Counted from the first letter of the stretch, positions 26,974-35,668 are shown. The stretch: DNA of 64,000 bases from Terrimonas pollutisoli (GCF_029360765.1 NZ_JARKNA010000003.1:248001-312000), one strand, 5' to 3'. A program made the numbers and translations. Notes: a model not told the origin generated them from the letters alone.

Positions 26974-27711
26974 TCATGGCGTCCTGATAGCAGTTTTCTC
27001 TTTGGATTTCCAGTCATCGAATTTTTGACGCAGCGCCTCCACAGCATTGGTATGGTCATCATTTCCATAAATAACCAGGTTTAGCCAGTGCTTTTCAACT
27101 TCGCCAGGCTTAGACACGGTTACAAAAGCGCTTGATGCTTTTCGTTCCCCGCATCGTTTGTCGCCGCCGGATTTTGCACCTGCTTCCAATGCAAGCATCA
27201 ATATATCCTGGATAGGCAGAGAATCCTTCTGCGCTTTTACAGCCGCATCGAAAATCGCCTGTAATTCTTCGGGATGAGTCAGCGTGTTGCCCTGCACAGA
27301 AATGCCATTTGCTGTTAACGTGCCGTTATGTGATGTGGTTTTTGTACCCGTATAGGTTGCGGGATGTTTGATGTCATTCATACAGAGAATGGCATACTGT
27401 TGTTGCTCAGGATTGTAGTTCGGTTTCCTGATTTCTTCCAGGATGGCCGCCGGTGTGGCCCCGTCCATGATCATTTTGAATCCCTGTAATCTTGCCATTC
27501 CATTGCTCATGGCCTGAACTACGATGGCACCCTTGCCGGGAACGATGGCGCCGATGCCATAAACACTGCTTGTACAGGAAGCGCCGGCTATCCCTATCTC
27601 TTTTGTTTTGGGATCGATCACGATAATCGACCAGGTGGCGAAAGAAGGAAAGTGCAGAACCGCCAATAAAAAAATGAAGAGGCAAAGACGCCTTGTTGTT
27701 TTCATTTTCAA
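26974..27711 (-). CDS. Exported DUF1028 protein (Ntn-hydrolase-like fold)
   Basis: 245 residues. The signal peptide ends near SFA-TWS; after cleavage the sequence begins ATWSIIVIDPKTKEIGIAGASCT, the characteristic DUF1028 opening. GKGAIVVQAMSN and GNTLTHPEEL further match the family. DUF1028 proteins have an Ntn-hydrolase-like fold, but the reaction is not established. The length is close to a single-domain member. The gene is solitary, with the repeat-rich region 27712-28346 upstream of it. Confidence 0.88.
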   Translation of the reverse strand: MKMKTTRRLCLFIFLLAVLHFPSFATWSIIVIDPKTKEIGIAGASCTSSVYGIGAIVPGKGAIVVQAMSNGMARLQGFKMIMDGATPAAILEEIRKPNYNPEQQQYAILCMNDIKHPATYTGTKTTSHNGTLTANGISVQGNTLTHPEELQAIFDAAVKAQKDSLPIQDILMLALEAGAKSGGDKRCGERKASSAFVTVSKPGEVEKHWLNLVIYGNDDHTNAVEALRQKFDDWKSKEKTAIRTP

Positions 27712-27868
27712 TATTTAGATGATGATCAAAATATGCAGGTAGGTAAATATATGAACTGTACTGCATTTACGCCGTGGCGGGTATTTTGTTTCATAATATT
27801 TCTTTCAGATTTGCCGCCGGGTTCATGGCTAACACATGAGGCATTGCTTTTTCGAAAACATAGGCGGC

Positions 27869-27943
27869 CGTTGTTGTGTGTTGCGCATGGGGGATGTGTA
27901 AGGCGGACACCAACAACCGAAATAAGGAAACTAATATCTTTAC
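27869..27943. repeat. Dispersed repeat, related to 21833-21904
   Basis: Contains AAGGCGGACACCAACAACCG and the trailing AACTAATATCTTTACT, matching the copy near 21.86 kb. It opens the 27712-28346 gap, which otherwise holds only repeats and no convincing gene. Confidence 0.6.
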
Positions 27944-28010
27944 TTACGCCGTGGTGAGTGTTTTTCTTCCTCCCGCCATATCAACCGAGGCAGAGAAATC
28001 AAAAATATAC

Positions 28011-28116
28011 TATTGCCGTGATGCGTGTCTCACGCACCAGATTAACAAAGAAAGTTTCGTTGCGTGGAGACAGGCACCGAGACAGCCTCACATTTGCGGA
28101 CACACGCCAAGGCGGA
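28011..28116. repeat. Composite hairpin repeat, copy B
   Basis: Matches copy A (23059-23165) over its full length, including the TGTCTCACGCACC hairpin and the closing ACACGCCAAGGCGGA. One change (GAGACAGGCACC for GAGACACGCACC) breaks a base pair of the second hairpin, so this copy may be decaying. Confidence 0.75.
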
Positions 28117-28240
28117 GGATTTAATTAACAAGTAAAGATTAGTGCCCTATGCCAGCTTTGTTGGTGATAGCCCAGCCACAAACGCCCAGCGCAACACACA
28201 ACAAAGGCGGCTTACAGTTTGGGAATACCAACCAGGGCGG

Positions 28241-28305
28241 AAGTTTCGGTGCGTGGAGACACGCACCGAGGCAGCCTCACATTTGCGGACACACGCCAAG
28301 GCGGA
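28241..28305. repeat. Composite hairpin repeat, copy C (3' half only)
   Basis: Sixty-five bases from AAGTTTCGGTGCGTGGAGAC to CGCCAAGGCGGA repeat the second half of copies A and B. It ends 40 bp before the start of the gene fragment at 28347, within the same open frame. Confidence 0.7.
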
Positions 28306-28346
28306 GGAAAAGCTATCAACCCGGCTACAATCATAAGCCCGGTGAA

Positions 28347-28562
28347 ATGAACCTGTTTCCCATTTGGGAAGAAATACCGGCGCCTGTTCCATCTTTACCG
28401 GAAGCTGTACAAACCAATTTCGACAAATATCAAAACTATATTGATAAGGTGGAAATGATGAAAAAGCAATTGGGTCTTACAAAAGAAGCGGAAGCGCTGA
28501 CCCGGAATCATAAAGGGCAGCAGGAGCAGTATGATCTGATCGTAAACAACCTATCAAAATAA
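28347..28562 (+). CDS. Short helical protein, possibly 5'-truncated
   Basis: 72 residues from the ATG at 28347 (MNLFPIWEEIPAPVPSLPEA). The frame stays open leftward through repeat copy C, but that upstream part (GHTPRRRKS) is clearly translated repeat. The C-terminal half is helical and charged (NYIDKVEMMKKQLGLTKEAEALTRNHKG). It ends 17 bp before the next lipoprotein gene and may be cotranscribed with it. Either it is a genuine small protein or the tail of a gene whose 5' end was replaced by the repeat. Not recognised. Confidence 0.45.
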   Translation: MNLFPIWEEIPAPVPSLPEAVQTNFDKYQNYIDKVEMMKKQLGLTKEAEALTRNHKGQQEQYDLIVNNLSK

Positions 28563-28579
28563 AAACAACCTTATCGACA

Positions 28580-29131
28580 ATGAAAAGAATTCTATTATTA
28601 ACAGCCGTAGTGGCTACCACTTTTTTAGGCTCCTGCCAGAAGGACAAAACAAAATCCCCGACGGATAATTATGGCGATGGTCCCCGAACCAATGTACCTG
28701 CCAGTTTACAGGGCAACTGGATGTATGGTAATTTCTCCATGACGGAATACTGGAACCAAAATCCCGGTGATTATTTGGGCAACGCTCTTCAGTTTGCCAT
28801 TGCGTTTAAGTTTAATGCCAATGGTACTTATGAGCAGTATTTTACTTCCAGCTCCGTCACCAGCGGTGTTACTACCTACCAGCAATCGGTAACCAGGGGC
28901 ACGGCAGAAATCAATGAAGCCAATCACTCCATTATTACCCATGCTTTTTCTGCTCATTATAAAAGAACTAAAAACGGGCAAACGCTGGAGGAAAGAGATT
29001 TGGCACAAAGCGAATTGACGGCCACTTCCAATTATACCTACACAACCGGTACAGAAGCCAGTGGTACCAATGCTATTTACTTAAAGCTGAATGGAACAGG
29101 CAACCCGCTTAGCTTCCTGCAAAAGTTTTAG
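28580..29131 (+). CDS. Putative lipoprotein, 183 aa
   Basis: Signal peptide with lipobox (FLGSC, Cys19), followed by a lysine-rich linker. The mature part has the pattern of lipocalin-like domains of Bacteroidota: LQGNWMYGNFSMTEYW near the start and repeated FKFNANGTYEQYF / AHYKRTKNGQTLEER strands. Lipocalin-like (DUF-type) lipoproteins bind small molecules or stay uncharacterised. It starts 17 bp after the small upstream frame. Confidence 0.7.
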   Translation: MKRILLLTAVVATTFLGSCQKDKTKSPTDNYGDGPRTNVPASLQGNWMYGNFSMTEYWNQNPGDYLGNALQFAIAFKFNANGTYEQYFTSSSVTSGVTTYQQSVTRGTAEINEANHSIITHAFSAHYKRTKNGQTLEERDLAQSELTATSNYTYTTGTEASGTNAIYLKLNGTGNPLSFLQKF

Positions 29132-29188
29132 GATGGAGGCCACAAGTGAAAAGCGGTGCAGTATTGAAGCTGTCAAGAGTATTTCTCG

Positions 29189-29276
29189 CAAAGGGCGCAA
29201 AGAAAACAAAGAACGCAACGATTAGAAAACTATTCATTCTTCTTTGCGTCGCTGTTCACTTTGCGTTCGTTGCGTG
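29189..29276. repeat. CGCAAAGAA inverted repeat between convergent genes
   Basis: CGCAAAGAA (29196-29204) pairs with TTCTTTGCG (29240-29248), and GAACGCAACG (29211-29220) is echoed by GCGTTCGTTGCG (29263-29274). This motif is widespread in Bacteroidota intergenic DNA. It lies between the convergent lipoprotein and DoxX genes. Confidence 0.6.
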
Positions 29277-29333
29277 AAATCAAAAGTAGTTTCTCGCAAG
29301 GCCTGTATGCATTAACGATCATCCAATTTTTTT

Positions 29334-29786
29334 CTACTTCACGATCGTTGAAAAGTAGGTCCAGCAAATAAACAATACCTGCAATGGAACTCTGAACCAT
29401 AAATAAGTGAGACCGGGGCCGCCGATAGTTCCTTTTTGATAATCTATTTTATGTATCGCGGCATTGATATTGGCGGGAAGCATGAGGATAAAAAATCCAA
29501 TCAATAGCCACGCAGCAACCACCCTGAACGAAGGAGTCAATAAGCCAATTCCCAACACTATTTCCAGGATGCCGGTAAAATAAACCAGTTCTTTTCTATA
29601 CGGGATAAAATCGGGAATCATCATCGTCATGCCTTTGGTAAATACAAAATGGGCGATGGCGGTAAAGCAAAGCATGACACACATGGCAATGCGGGCCGAT
29701 AGTGAAAACTGGTAGTTGCCGGTTGTTAATTTCAACACAACAACTGCGATGATAAATACGACCAATAAAACAATTAACGGTTTCAT
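29334..29786 (-). CDS. DoxX-like membrane protein
   Basis: 150 residues with four or five hydrophobic segments (about 3-22, 30-50, 68-88, 93-112, 128-147). The segment YFTGILEIVLGIGLLTP is typical for the DoxX/DoxD family. Family members sit in the inner membrane; roles suggested include redox partnering with sulfur compounds or quinones, but most are uncharacterised. The gene lies 225 bp downstream of a leftward Crp-like regulator gene, which could control it. A similar family member is encoded at 34981. Confidence 0.8.
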   Translation of the reverse strand: MKPLIVLLVVFIIAVVVLKLTTGNYQFSLSARIAMCVMLCFTAIAHFVFTKGMTMMIPDFIPYRKELVYFTGILEIVLGIGLLTPSFRVVAAWLLIGFFILMLPANINAAIHKIDYQKGTIGGPGLTYLWFRVPLQVLFICWTYFSTIVK

Positions 29787-30011
29787 CTGTTTATTTTTTA
29801 TTGTTTTAATTTGGTCAGATGGAACGCCCTATCAACATCCCCCTGTGTGTCAACAATTTTACCTGGGCGTTTCATTTCTTTATTTTTTTGATTGATAAAA
29901 TCCTGATCGCTTAAAAATGTTCAGGCACTATAACAGGGAATATTCCTTGAGCTTATCTTATTTGTCGTAGCAAATGTCAGGCGCCGGGCAACATGAAACA
30001 ATGAACCCGGG

Positions 30012-30578
30012 TTAATAAATTCGTTTCCGGATCCTGCTTAATGCCTGTGCTGTGATGCCAATATAAGAGGCGAGATATTTTAATGGGATTTGCTGAATTA
30101 AGTTGGGCTGCTCGTTCAATAATTTTAAGTACCGCTCTTCGGCTGTATCATTCAGTAGGGAAAGTTCCCGTTTTGATTTTTTCAGAAAAAGCTCTTCACT
30201 TGCGTGGCGGCCGATGCGGTTGCCTGCTGCTGATTCACGATAAATCTCCTGCAGGTCCTCATAAGTTACCCGCCAGAGAATGGTATCCGTTAATGTTTCA
30301 ACCTGGTATTGCGAAGCATTTTGTGTGAGAAAGGATTCATAGGCGCTTACAAAGTTGTTATGAAAAGTAAAGCTGAAGGTGAGATCGTTTTCTTCTTTTG
30401 GTAAATAAAAGCGAATGATACCTTTTTCCATAAAAGAAAGATAGTTTTCCGTTTGTCCCGCTTTTAAGACAACTGTCTTTTTGGGAAACTCCTGGTGCCG
30501 GAGTTTGGAAGAAAATAGTTGCCAGTCGGCATCAGTGAGGGTCGTGATCGTTTCAAAATATTTCCGGATTTGCTCCAT
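30012..30578 (-). CDS. Crp/Fnr-family transcriptional regulator
   Basis: 188 residues: an N-terminal cNMP-binding-like beta roll (about 10-120; AGQTENYLSFMEKGIIRFYL) and a C-terminal winged helix (about 140-188) whose recognition helix is LASYIGITAQALSRIRKRI. No cluster of cysteines for an Fe-S centre is present, so it is not an FNR oxygen sensor. Proteins of this subfamily in Bacteroidota often adjoin DoxX-type or short-chain dehydrogenase genes. Its likely target is the DoxX gene downstream; this is inference. Confidence 0.88.
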   Translation of the reverse strand: MEQIRKYFETITTLTDADWQLFSSKLRHQEFPKKTVVLKAGQTENYLSFMEKGIIRFYLPKEENDLTFSFTFHNNFVSAYESFLTQNASQYQVETLTDTILWRVTYEDLQEIYRESAAGNRIGRHASEELFLKKSKRELSLLNDTAEERYLKLLNEQPNLIQQIPLKYLASYIGITAQALSRIRKRIY

Positions 30579-30604
30579 GATGAGTAATACAGGGAATGAA
30601 TTCT

Positions 30605-30892
30605 TCAGACCTTCAGGTTGGCCAGTTGAAACAGTCCGCGGGTGATGATCTTACAATTTTCGCAGAGTTGTTCCAGTGTGCAGGAGATCATTTTAAGGTT
30701 CAGGGGCAGGTCCTGTTTCATTTCCATAAAATCCAGATACAGCATATCTGTGTCCTGAACCTCTTGGTTGCCTATCAGCCGGTCGAATAATTCTTGTGCT
30801 TTTTTCCGGTCGTCACCGATAAAAAAACGGGCATAAGGTTCAGGCCCGTTGGTTGTCTTAAGTGAGAGGTCGATATAGAAAGCCGTTTTCAT
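30605..30892 (-). CDS. Hypothetical protein, 95 aa
   Basis: A small cytoplasmic protein with an FFIGDDRKKAQELFDRLIGN helix and a CTLEQLCENCKII segment with three cysteines. It lies 26 bp upstream of the Crp-like gene on the same strand and may be cotranscribed with it. No family is recognised with certainty. Confidence 0.6.
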   Translation of the reverse strand: MKTAFYIDLSLKTTNGPEPYARFFIGDDRKKAQELFDRLIGNQEVQDTDMLYLDFMEMKQDLPLNLKMISCTLEQLCENCKIITRGLFQLANLKV

Positions 30893-30911
30893 GCCCGAAA
30901 CAAGTTAAATA

Positions 30912-30938
30912 AAAGGTGGGAAGGTATTTCCCACCTTT
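30912..30938 (-). terminator. Terminator for the hsp20 gene
   Basis: Perfect 11-bp stem AAAGGTGGGAA (30912-30922) with TTCCCACCTTT (30928-30938). Read leftward it is followed by TTTTATTT, just after the hsp20 stop codon at 30961. It also separates hsp20 from the next leftward gene. Confidence 0.8.
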
Positions 30939-30960
30939 GGTGTTTCATCCGTTAATAAAG

Positions 30961-31431
30961 CTATTTGATTTCAACGGTCCGGGCAATTTTTTTTGCCTTT
31001 TCATTTTTTGGAAGCTGTAAGTGCAGGATACCATCGATGTAAGTAGCGTTGATATTATTTACATCAACTGTTTCATCGAGGGTAAATGTTCTTGAAAAAG
31101 AAGGTTGCAGGAATTCATTGCGCACCCAGCTTGTCTTTTCATCCTGCTGACGATCTTTTTCTTTGCGGTCCATGGAGATGGTAAGCAGGTTGTCCTCGAG
31201 GCGAATGTTGAAATCCTCTTTGCGGCAACCCGGAGCCACTACATCCATTTCATAGTGTTGTTCTGTTTCCCGGACATTCACCGGCACCCGGCCATTGGCG
31301 AGGCTACCGCGGTTATCCCAAAAATTGTCATCAAAGAAATGACGTAAGCTGTTTTGGAAGATGTTATCAACTACAGTTCCAAAACTAACGGATGGATTAC
31401 CATTTTGTTTTTTTGCAATTGCGGTTGTCAT
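30961..31431 (-). CDS. Small heat-shock protein, Hsp20/alpha-crystallin family
   Basis: 156 residues. The alpha-crystallin domain spans about 45-145: VPVNVRETEQHYEMDVVAPG at its start, then NIRLEDNLLTISMDRKEK, FSRTFTLDETVD and the closing GILHLQLPKNEK. It is an ATP-independent holdase that keeps denatured proteins soluble. The start is supported by an unusually strong Shine-Dalgarno (GGAGG about 6 bases before ATG), rare in this window, which suggests high expression. It is a single-gene unit with its own terminator. Confidence 0.95.
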   Translation of the reverse strand: MTTAIAKKQNGNPSVSFGTVVDNIFQNSLRHFFDDNFWDNRGSLANGRVPVNVRETEQHYEMDVVAPGCRKEDFNIRLEDNLLTISMDRKEKDRQQDEKTSWVRNEFLQPSFSRTFTLDETVDVNNINATYIDGILHLQLPKNEKAKKIARTVEIK

Positions 31432-31677
31432 ACAAACCTCCTTTTTTTAGTTTTAAAAATGCGTTAGCCAATTCAATGCCAGCCGTTTCTGAAATGAAAA
31501 AAAGACAAATCCACTTGCCAATTTTTCAGTGTTCGTGAAAAAAATACAGCCTAAGATAGGGATGCTGCATACCAGAGCAAAGGCCTTTTGCGTTTGAGTT
31601 TTATAGAAAAGCAGCTGGCAATATTTGCATTTTCATAACCTTTTTTCGATTGGTGTTCCGGTAAATTACATCGCACT

Positions 31678-32511
31678 ATGAGAACCTTATACCTTCCTTT
31701 TTTTAGCCTGCTGGCGTCATTGGCGCAGTCCCATATTTCGGCCGCAAAAATGAACGAGGGAGATGAACTGGCTAAATACAGCTATCCTATATTTGTTGTT
31801 ACCGGCGGCCAGCAATATACCGGTACCGCTTTTTTCTTTCAATCTGGCGACACGAGTTTTTTAGTCAGTAATTATCATGCGATAAAGGGCATGAGTCCTT
31901 TGAAGCAGGCTATCACTTTCACCGCCGATACCCTGTACCTGAAATACCCGTTAAAAAAATCAGGTGAGCTGAAAATCATGCCGGTTAATATCAGCGAGGA
32001 GGTGACCGGTGAGACGGAGATATTCAGCATGGTGGACCGTATTGACCTGTTAAAAATTCCTATACAGCTTCCCGCCGATGCTGATATAGCTTTTATCAAT
32101 GAACTGGTAGATGAACAATACCTGGATGCTGAGCCGGAGGAAATTGTGGTGTTTGGATATCCTACCAATCCCGACAGTATTCCGCCTTTTTATTCGAAGC
32201 AGCAACGGCTGGAGGGCAAAGTGAATCCCGATGGCTTTACAGATTATGATGCTTCGCTGCGTTTAAATTTTCCCACTACATCGGATAGTGCAAGGATCAT
32301 ACTCGGCGGCACTTCCCGCTATTATTATTTTATCAAGCCCTATGCTGCACAGGGTTATTCCGGTGCCCCTGTTTTTGGTAAGTTCCGGGATGCCAATGAC
32401 CAGGTGGTCTATCGCTTTACCGGCGTTATTTTTGCCGGTCAGCCAAAGACCCGGCAAACATGGGCCATCAGGGGAGCGGTGGCTTTGCAATATTTACTGG
32501 GCGCCTTGTAA
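31678..32511 (+). CDS. Secreted trypsin-fold protein (serine peptidase-like)
   Basis: 277 residues with a signal-like N-terminus (LPFFSLLASLAQSHISAA). The chymotrypsin-type layout can be followed: TGTAFFF opens the barrel, FLVSNYHAIKG carries H67, and YAAQGYSGAPVF carries S228 with the G-x-S-G-x-P pattern. A candidate acid is in DRIDLLKIP. It lacks a PDZ domain, unlike the HtrA-like protein at 13.4 kb. It likely acts in the periplasm. A convergent bidirectional terminator follows it. Confidence 0.75.
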   Translation: MRTLYLPFFSLLASLAQSHISAAKMNEGDELAKYSYPIFVVTGGQQYTGTAFFFQSGDTSFLVSNYHAIKGMSPLKQAITFTADTLYLKYPLKKSGELKIMPVNISEEVTGETEIFSMVDRIDLLKIPIQLPADADIAFINELVDEQYLDAEPEEIVVFGYPTNPDSIPPFYSKQQRLEGKVNPDGFTDYDASLRLNFPTTSDSARIILGGTSRYYYFIKPYAAQGYSGAPVFGKFRDANDQVVYRFTGVIFAGQPKTRQTWAIRGAVALQYLLGAL

Positions 32512-32539
32512 AAAAAGAAATCATTCGTGGATTTAATAT

Positions 32540-32567
32540 AAAAGCGGGGTGCATGTACCCCGCTTTT
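32540..32567. terminator. Bidirectional terminator
   Basis: Perfect 11-bp stem AAAAGCGGGGT / ACCCCGCTTTT, flanked by A and T tracts on both sides, between the convergent genes ending at 32511 and 32594. Confidence 0.88.
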
Positions 32568-32593
32568 CTCATTGTCATTTATAACAACAAGCA

Positions 32594-33142
32594 TTAACTA
32601 AAGAAACCTTTTACTTTATCGACAATACTACCACTGCCAGAGAAAATTGTTTTGAGATCCTGCAGGTCCAGGTCGCCATCACCATCTTTATCGAATTTAC
32701 CACCGGTAAATTTATTCATGGCTTTTTCCATATTGAAGCCGCTTGTTTTTCCGCTACTCAGTTTATTAAAGATATCCTGGATGTTGAAGCTATTGTCATT
32801 GGGGTCAGCTGTTTTGGCAGCCAGTTCGTTCATCGTTTGCGGAACCACTTTACCCGCTACTTCCTGTGCCTGCACAGCATCGAGTCCGTGCTTAGCTTGC
32901 AGGTCCTGTGCGTAGTTGGAAGTGGCTTCGTTGACGATATCATCGTTGTCAGCGCCGCCTTTCTTAAAATACCGCATTACATCGGCAATTCTTCCTGAGC
33001 TCAATGCATTCTTTAGTGTTTCCAATATAGAGTTACCGGCCTGTTCTGTCACCGCTTCATTTTTTTCATTGGGTACAGCCGGATTGCTGTTGACAGCACT
33101 GCCGGTATATTTGCGGACAAGATCCATTAAGTTGTCTAACAT
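32594..33142 (-). CDS. DUF937-like helical protein with a C-terminal EF-hand
   Basis: 182 residues, almost wholly helical. Residues about 1-115 (MLDNLMDLVRKYTG ... VVPQTMNELAAKT) have the repeated helix pattern of small DUF937/YidB-like proteins. Near residue 150 is a textbook calcium-binding loop, DKDGDGDLDLQD, preceded by a GF/KFTGG turn. A Ca2+-responsive role is plausible. No signal peptide. Function unknown. Confidence 0.75.
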   Translation of the reverse strand: MLDNLMDLVRKYTGSAVNSNPAVPNEKNEAVTEQAGNSILETLKNALSSGRIADVMRYFKKGGADNDDIVNEATSNYAQDLQAKHGLDAVQAQEVAGKVVPQTMNELAAKTADPNDNSFNIQDIFNKLSSGKTSGFNMEKAMNKFTGGKFDKDGDGDLDLQDLKTIFSGSGSIVDKVKGFFS

Positions 33143-33308
33143 AGTTTTTGATTTAGGGTTTAAAGAATAAGGTTACTAAAAGTTAGCCAAACTTAATATG
33201 GTGGGGAATTTTATTTTTGGGATAATAAAATATAGCAATGGGCCGCTATAAATTGTAGAAGATGTTAGTTTTTTCGAAAACAAGTTTTTCCAATTATATA
33301 TTTCTTAT

Positions 33309-33544
33309 TTCCTTTTTGGCATTGCCCCAAAAAGGAACAAAAAAGTCTAGGCAAACGCCATCGCTCCGCGGGCTTTGCCAGGCCAACGCACCTGAAGACC
33401 CTGATGAATTGTAAGTCGTTTTCGCTTTCGGATAAAAAGGACGCAGATTCTTTATCGTGCCAGACGAGGTTGTAGGAGGCGCTGCTTTTTCGCCTGCAGT
33501 GTTTACGACAGGACAAGGTTGATAAATGGCGAAAAAGAGGCGCT
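33309..33544 (+). repeat. Structured dispersed element, copy 2
   Basis: Same orientation and order as the element at 11306-11534. Stem 1: TTCCTTTTTGG (33309-33319) with CCAAAAAGGAA (33327-33337). Stem 2: GGCAAA (33350-33355) with TTTGCC (33374-33379). Conserved blocks GGCCAACGCAC and AAGTCGTTTTC follow. Stem 3: GGCGCTGCTTTTTCGCC (33478-33494) with GGCGAAAAAGAGGCGCT (33528-33544). It fills most of the 33143-33565 gap; no gene is convincing there. Confidence 0.7.
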
Positions 33545-33565
33545 GGGAGTTTCATGTAGTACTGA

Positions 33566-34099
33566 TTACAAAACACCCTGTGTAGCGGAGGTCATCTTAT
33601 TTTGTTCATAGGTTTTTCTGTCAATTGACATATTAAAAGCGATCCATTTCTCACCATTGGTTTCGAATTCCATTGTTTTATCGTTATTCTTTTTCAGGCC
33701 GGCTTTTTCATAGCAGCTTATTGCAGCAGTGTTCCAGTCAAAGACATTTAATTCGATTGCGGATTGTTTTAAGATATTAAACCCATAGTCCAATAGCAGT
33801 TTCATCAGTGGGTAGCAAAGACCTTTTCCCTTCATCGAAAGGTCGCCAATAATTACCCGGTCAATTTTGGCGGAATTTTCCAACAGGTAAAGCTCGCAAT
33901 GACCAATGGACTTACCTGTTTCTGAATCAATAATGCTGAACGCATTTCTTTTGGCATCGCTTTGGGAGATATCCAGTTGTTCTTTAGTTACCGGGAATGA
34001 CATCTGCCGGCCGGCGATGCGGATCAGCATTTCTTCGCTGTCAATCCAGGAAATTAAGTTGTCGTAGTCTCCCTGGTCGAATTTTCTAAGTTGGATCAT
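33566..34099 (-). CDS. GNAT-family N-acetyltransferase (RimJ-like)
   Basis: 177 residues. The GNAT fold is visible from MIQLRKFDQGDYDNLISWI through the acetyl-CoA loop, here GDLSMKGKGLCYPLMKLLLDYG, and the terminal ELNVFDWNTAAISCYEKAGLKK element. Family members acetylate amines on proteins, antibiotics or small metabolites; the substrate cannot be told. The last 20 residues (YEQNKMTSATQGVL) may be an extension created by adjoining repeat DNA, since the structured element begins about 20 bp after the stop. Confidence 0.85.
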   Translation of the reverse strand: MIQLRKFDQGDYDNLISWIDSEEMLIRIAGRQMSFPVTKEQLDISQSDAKRNAFSIIDSETGKSIGHCELYLLENSAKIDRVIIGDLSMKGKGLCYPLMKLLLDYGFNILKQSAIELNVFDWNTAAISCYEKAGLKKNNDKTMEFETNGEKWIAFNMSIDRKTYEQNKMTSATQGVL

Positions 34100-34331
34100 G
34101 TTAAAAACAATTTATTAAGTTATTCAGTTGCCGGTACAGAAGCTCAAGGGCCAATTCAAAAAATGTAGTTGCAACTATGAAGTTATGGTATTGATGACTG
34201 CTTTAGCAGCAGGCTCAAAAGGAGGTGTGCAAAATGAAGTCAAAAAAAATTAAACTCCGGCGACCAAATTTCAATACGGGTAAAAAAAAATCATATCTTT
34301 TAGTATCCCCATCAACTAAAACTAAAAATTT

Positions 34332-34931
34332 ATGAAACGAATCACCACCATCGTTTGTGCACTAACGGGTGCACTTTTCTTTTTAACGCAATGTGCCAGT
34401 GAAAAAAAAGAGGATGATAAAAACACTGCAACAACCACCGCTGAGTTTGGCGGTTATGGCACCCAGGTCAAATGGGGTGAACATCTTGTCCTGACTGGTG
34501 GTTGTGGTGACTGTCACACTCCTAAGAAGATGACCGATCGTGGTCCTGCCGATGACAGCACATTGTTATTATCAGGACACCCGGCTCAAATGCCGATACC
34601 ACCTGTAGACAGGGTAGATCTTCAAAAGAAGGGAGTATTTGCCAGTCAAACACTGACCGCATGGGTGGGCCCATGGGGCGTTTCTTTTGCTGCCAATCTT
34701 ACTCCCGATTCAACGGGAATCGGCTCATGGAAAGAAGAACAATTTATCTATGCTCTCCGGAATGGTATTTATAAGGGCGTTGCCGGTTCAAGACCTTTAT
34801 TGCCACCGATGCCATGGCCAAGCATTAAACATTTTTCTGATGATGAGTTGAAAGCAATTTTTGCCTACCTCAAAAGTATAAAGCCTATATCGAATACGGT
34901 GCCGGCTTATATGCCACCGGCGGCCAATTAA
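34332..34931 (+). CDS. Lipid-anchored monohaem cytochrome c
   Basis: 199 residues. The signal ends in LTQC (Cys21), suggesting a lipoprotein. One haem-binding site C58-G-D-C61-H62 is present, and PPMPW about 50 residues from the end supplies the likely methionine ligand. A TAKIFAYLKSIKP-like C-terminal helix (IFAYLKSIKPISN) completes the fold. Such cytochromes serve as electron acceptors for membrane or periplasmic dehydrogenases. It could serve the molybdenum hydroxylase encoded at 19-21.7 kb, but there is no direct linkage. A bidirectional terminator follows. Confidence 0.88.
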   Translation: MKRITTIVCALTGALFFLTQCASEKKEDDKNTATTTAEFGGYGTQVKWGEHLVLTGGCGDCHTPKKMTDRGPADDSTLLLSGHPAQMPIPPVDRVDLQKKGVFASQTLTAWVGPWGVSFAANLTPDSTGIGSWKEEQFIYALRNGIYKGVAGSRPLLPPMPWPSIKHFSDDELKAIFAYLKSIKPISNTVPAYMPPAAN

Positions 34932-34944
34932 ATTTCAAAAAATG

Positions 34945-34984
34945 ATAAACGAAACCCTGCAAATGATTGCGGGGTTTCGTTTAT
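34945..34984. terminator. Bidirectional terminator overlapping the DoxX-like stop codon
   Basis: Thirteen-base stem ATAAACGAAACCC (34945-34957) with GGGTTTCGTTTAT (34972-34984). The right arm covers the stop codon of the leftward gene ending at 34981, so one hairpin serves both convergent genes. Confidence 0.8.
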
Positions 34985-35373
34985 GTGGTTGTAGTAGTAG
35001 CATTCATCTTTTTGTTCCAGAAAATATAAGATAAGATGCCGGGTACAAACCATATCAACATCATCAGCATCATTGGATCAAATTTGCCGGATGCGGCTAT
35101 ACCTGAATAAACCGAGCTGACCAGGTCGAAAAACAAACCCGCATAGGCCCACTCTTTTATTTTTTTCAATCCGGGAATTAAAATGGCAATGCTGCCTAAT
35201 AACTTGGTCAAACCGATATAGGGAATAAAATAAATTGGGTATCCCAAACTGTCGTGGATCAACTGTATGGATTCAGGCGATTTCAACAGGTTGGGCACGG
35301 CTGTGAATGTCATAAGCCCTGCAAACAGGATAGTAAAGATCCAGTAAAGCAGGTTGGTTGTTTTTGAAGTCAT
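34981..35373 (-). CDS. DoxX-like membrane protein
   Basis: 130 residues from the ATG at 35373; a TTG 18 bases upstream would extend it. Four hydrophobic segments are visible (about 7-24, 44-62, 72-92, 98-118), with GLTKLLGSIAILIPG matching the DoxX signature. It is related to the protein encoded at 29334. It ends in a threonine run (NATTTTT). It should lie in the inner membrane; the role is not known. It stands convergent to the cytochrome c gene and divergent from the dioxygenase-like gene. Confidence 0.78.
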   Translation of the reverse strand: MTSKTTNLLYWIFTILFAGLMTFTAVPNLLKSPESIQLIHDSLGYPIYFIPYIGLTKLLGSIAILIPGLKKIKEWAYAGLFFDLVSSVYSGIAASGKFDPMMLMMLIWFVPGILSYIFWNKKMNATTTTT

Positions 35374-35668
35374 AGTTTTTTTAATGATCAATTTAATTAT
35401 TTCTTTTTTGACTCCTGCTATGATGTTGTACTCCGCTGTATTATTCCTGATAGTAAATCCGGGTTTCAGCGTCCGACAGGTTCAGTTTACTCAGGAACCA
35501 AGCAGAGAAATAAAAAAAAATAAAAGCAAGTTTTAATTTTTTATTACTTTCAGTAAGCTTTCTTTTTTCCGGCGAGTCGCTGCATATTCTTTCCCGCTCT
35601 TCCCCATGAAACTGATTGGCGGTACCAGCTGAAAAGTAAAAGTTATTCTTCACTTCAAAAACAGTTTT

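Noticed and set aside
27733..28392. Several frames in the repeat block at 28 kb
   Set aside because: Their translations are simply repeats of the same DNA unit (CGHTPRRR and similar) in different frames.
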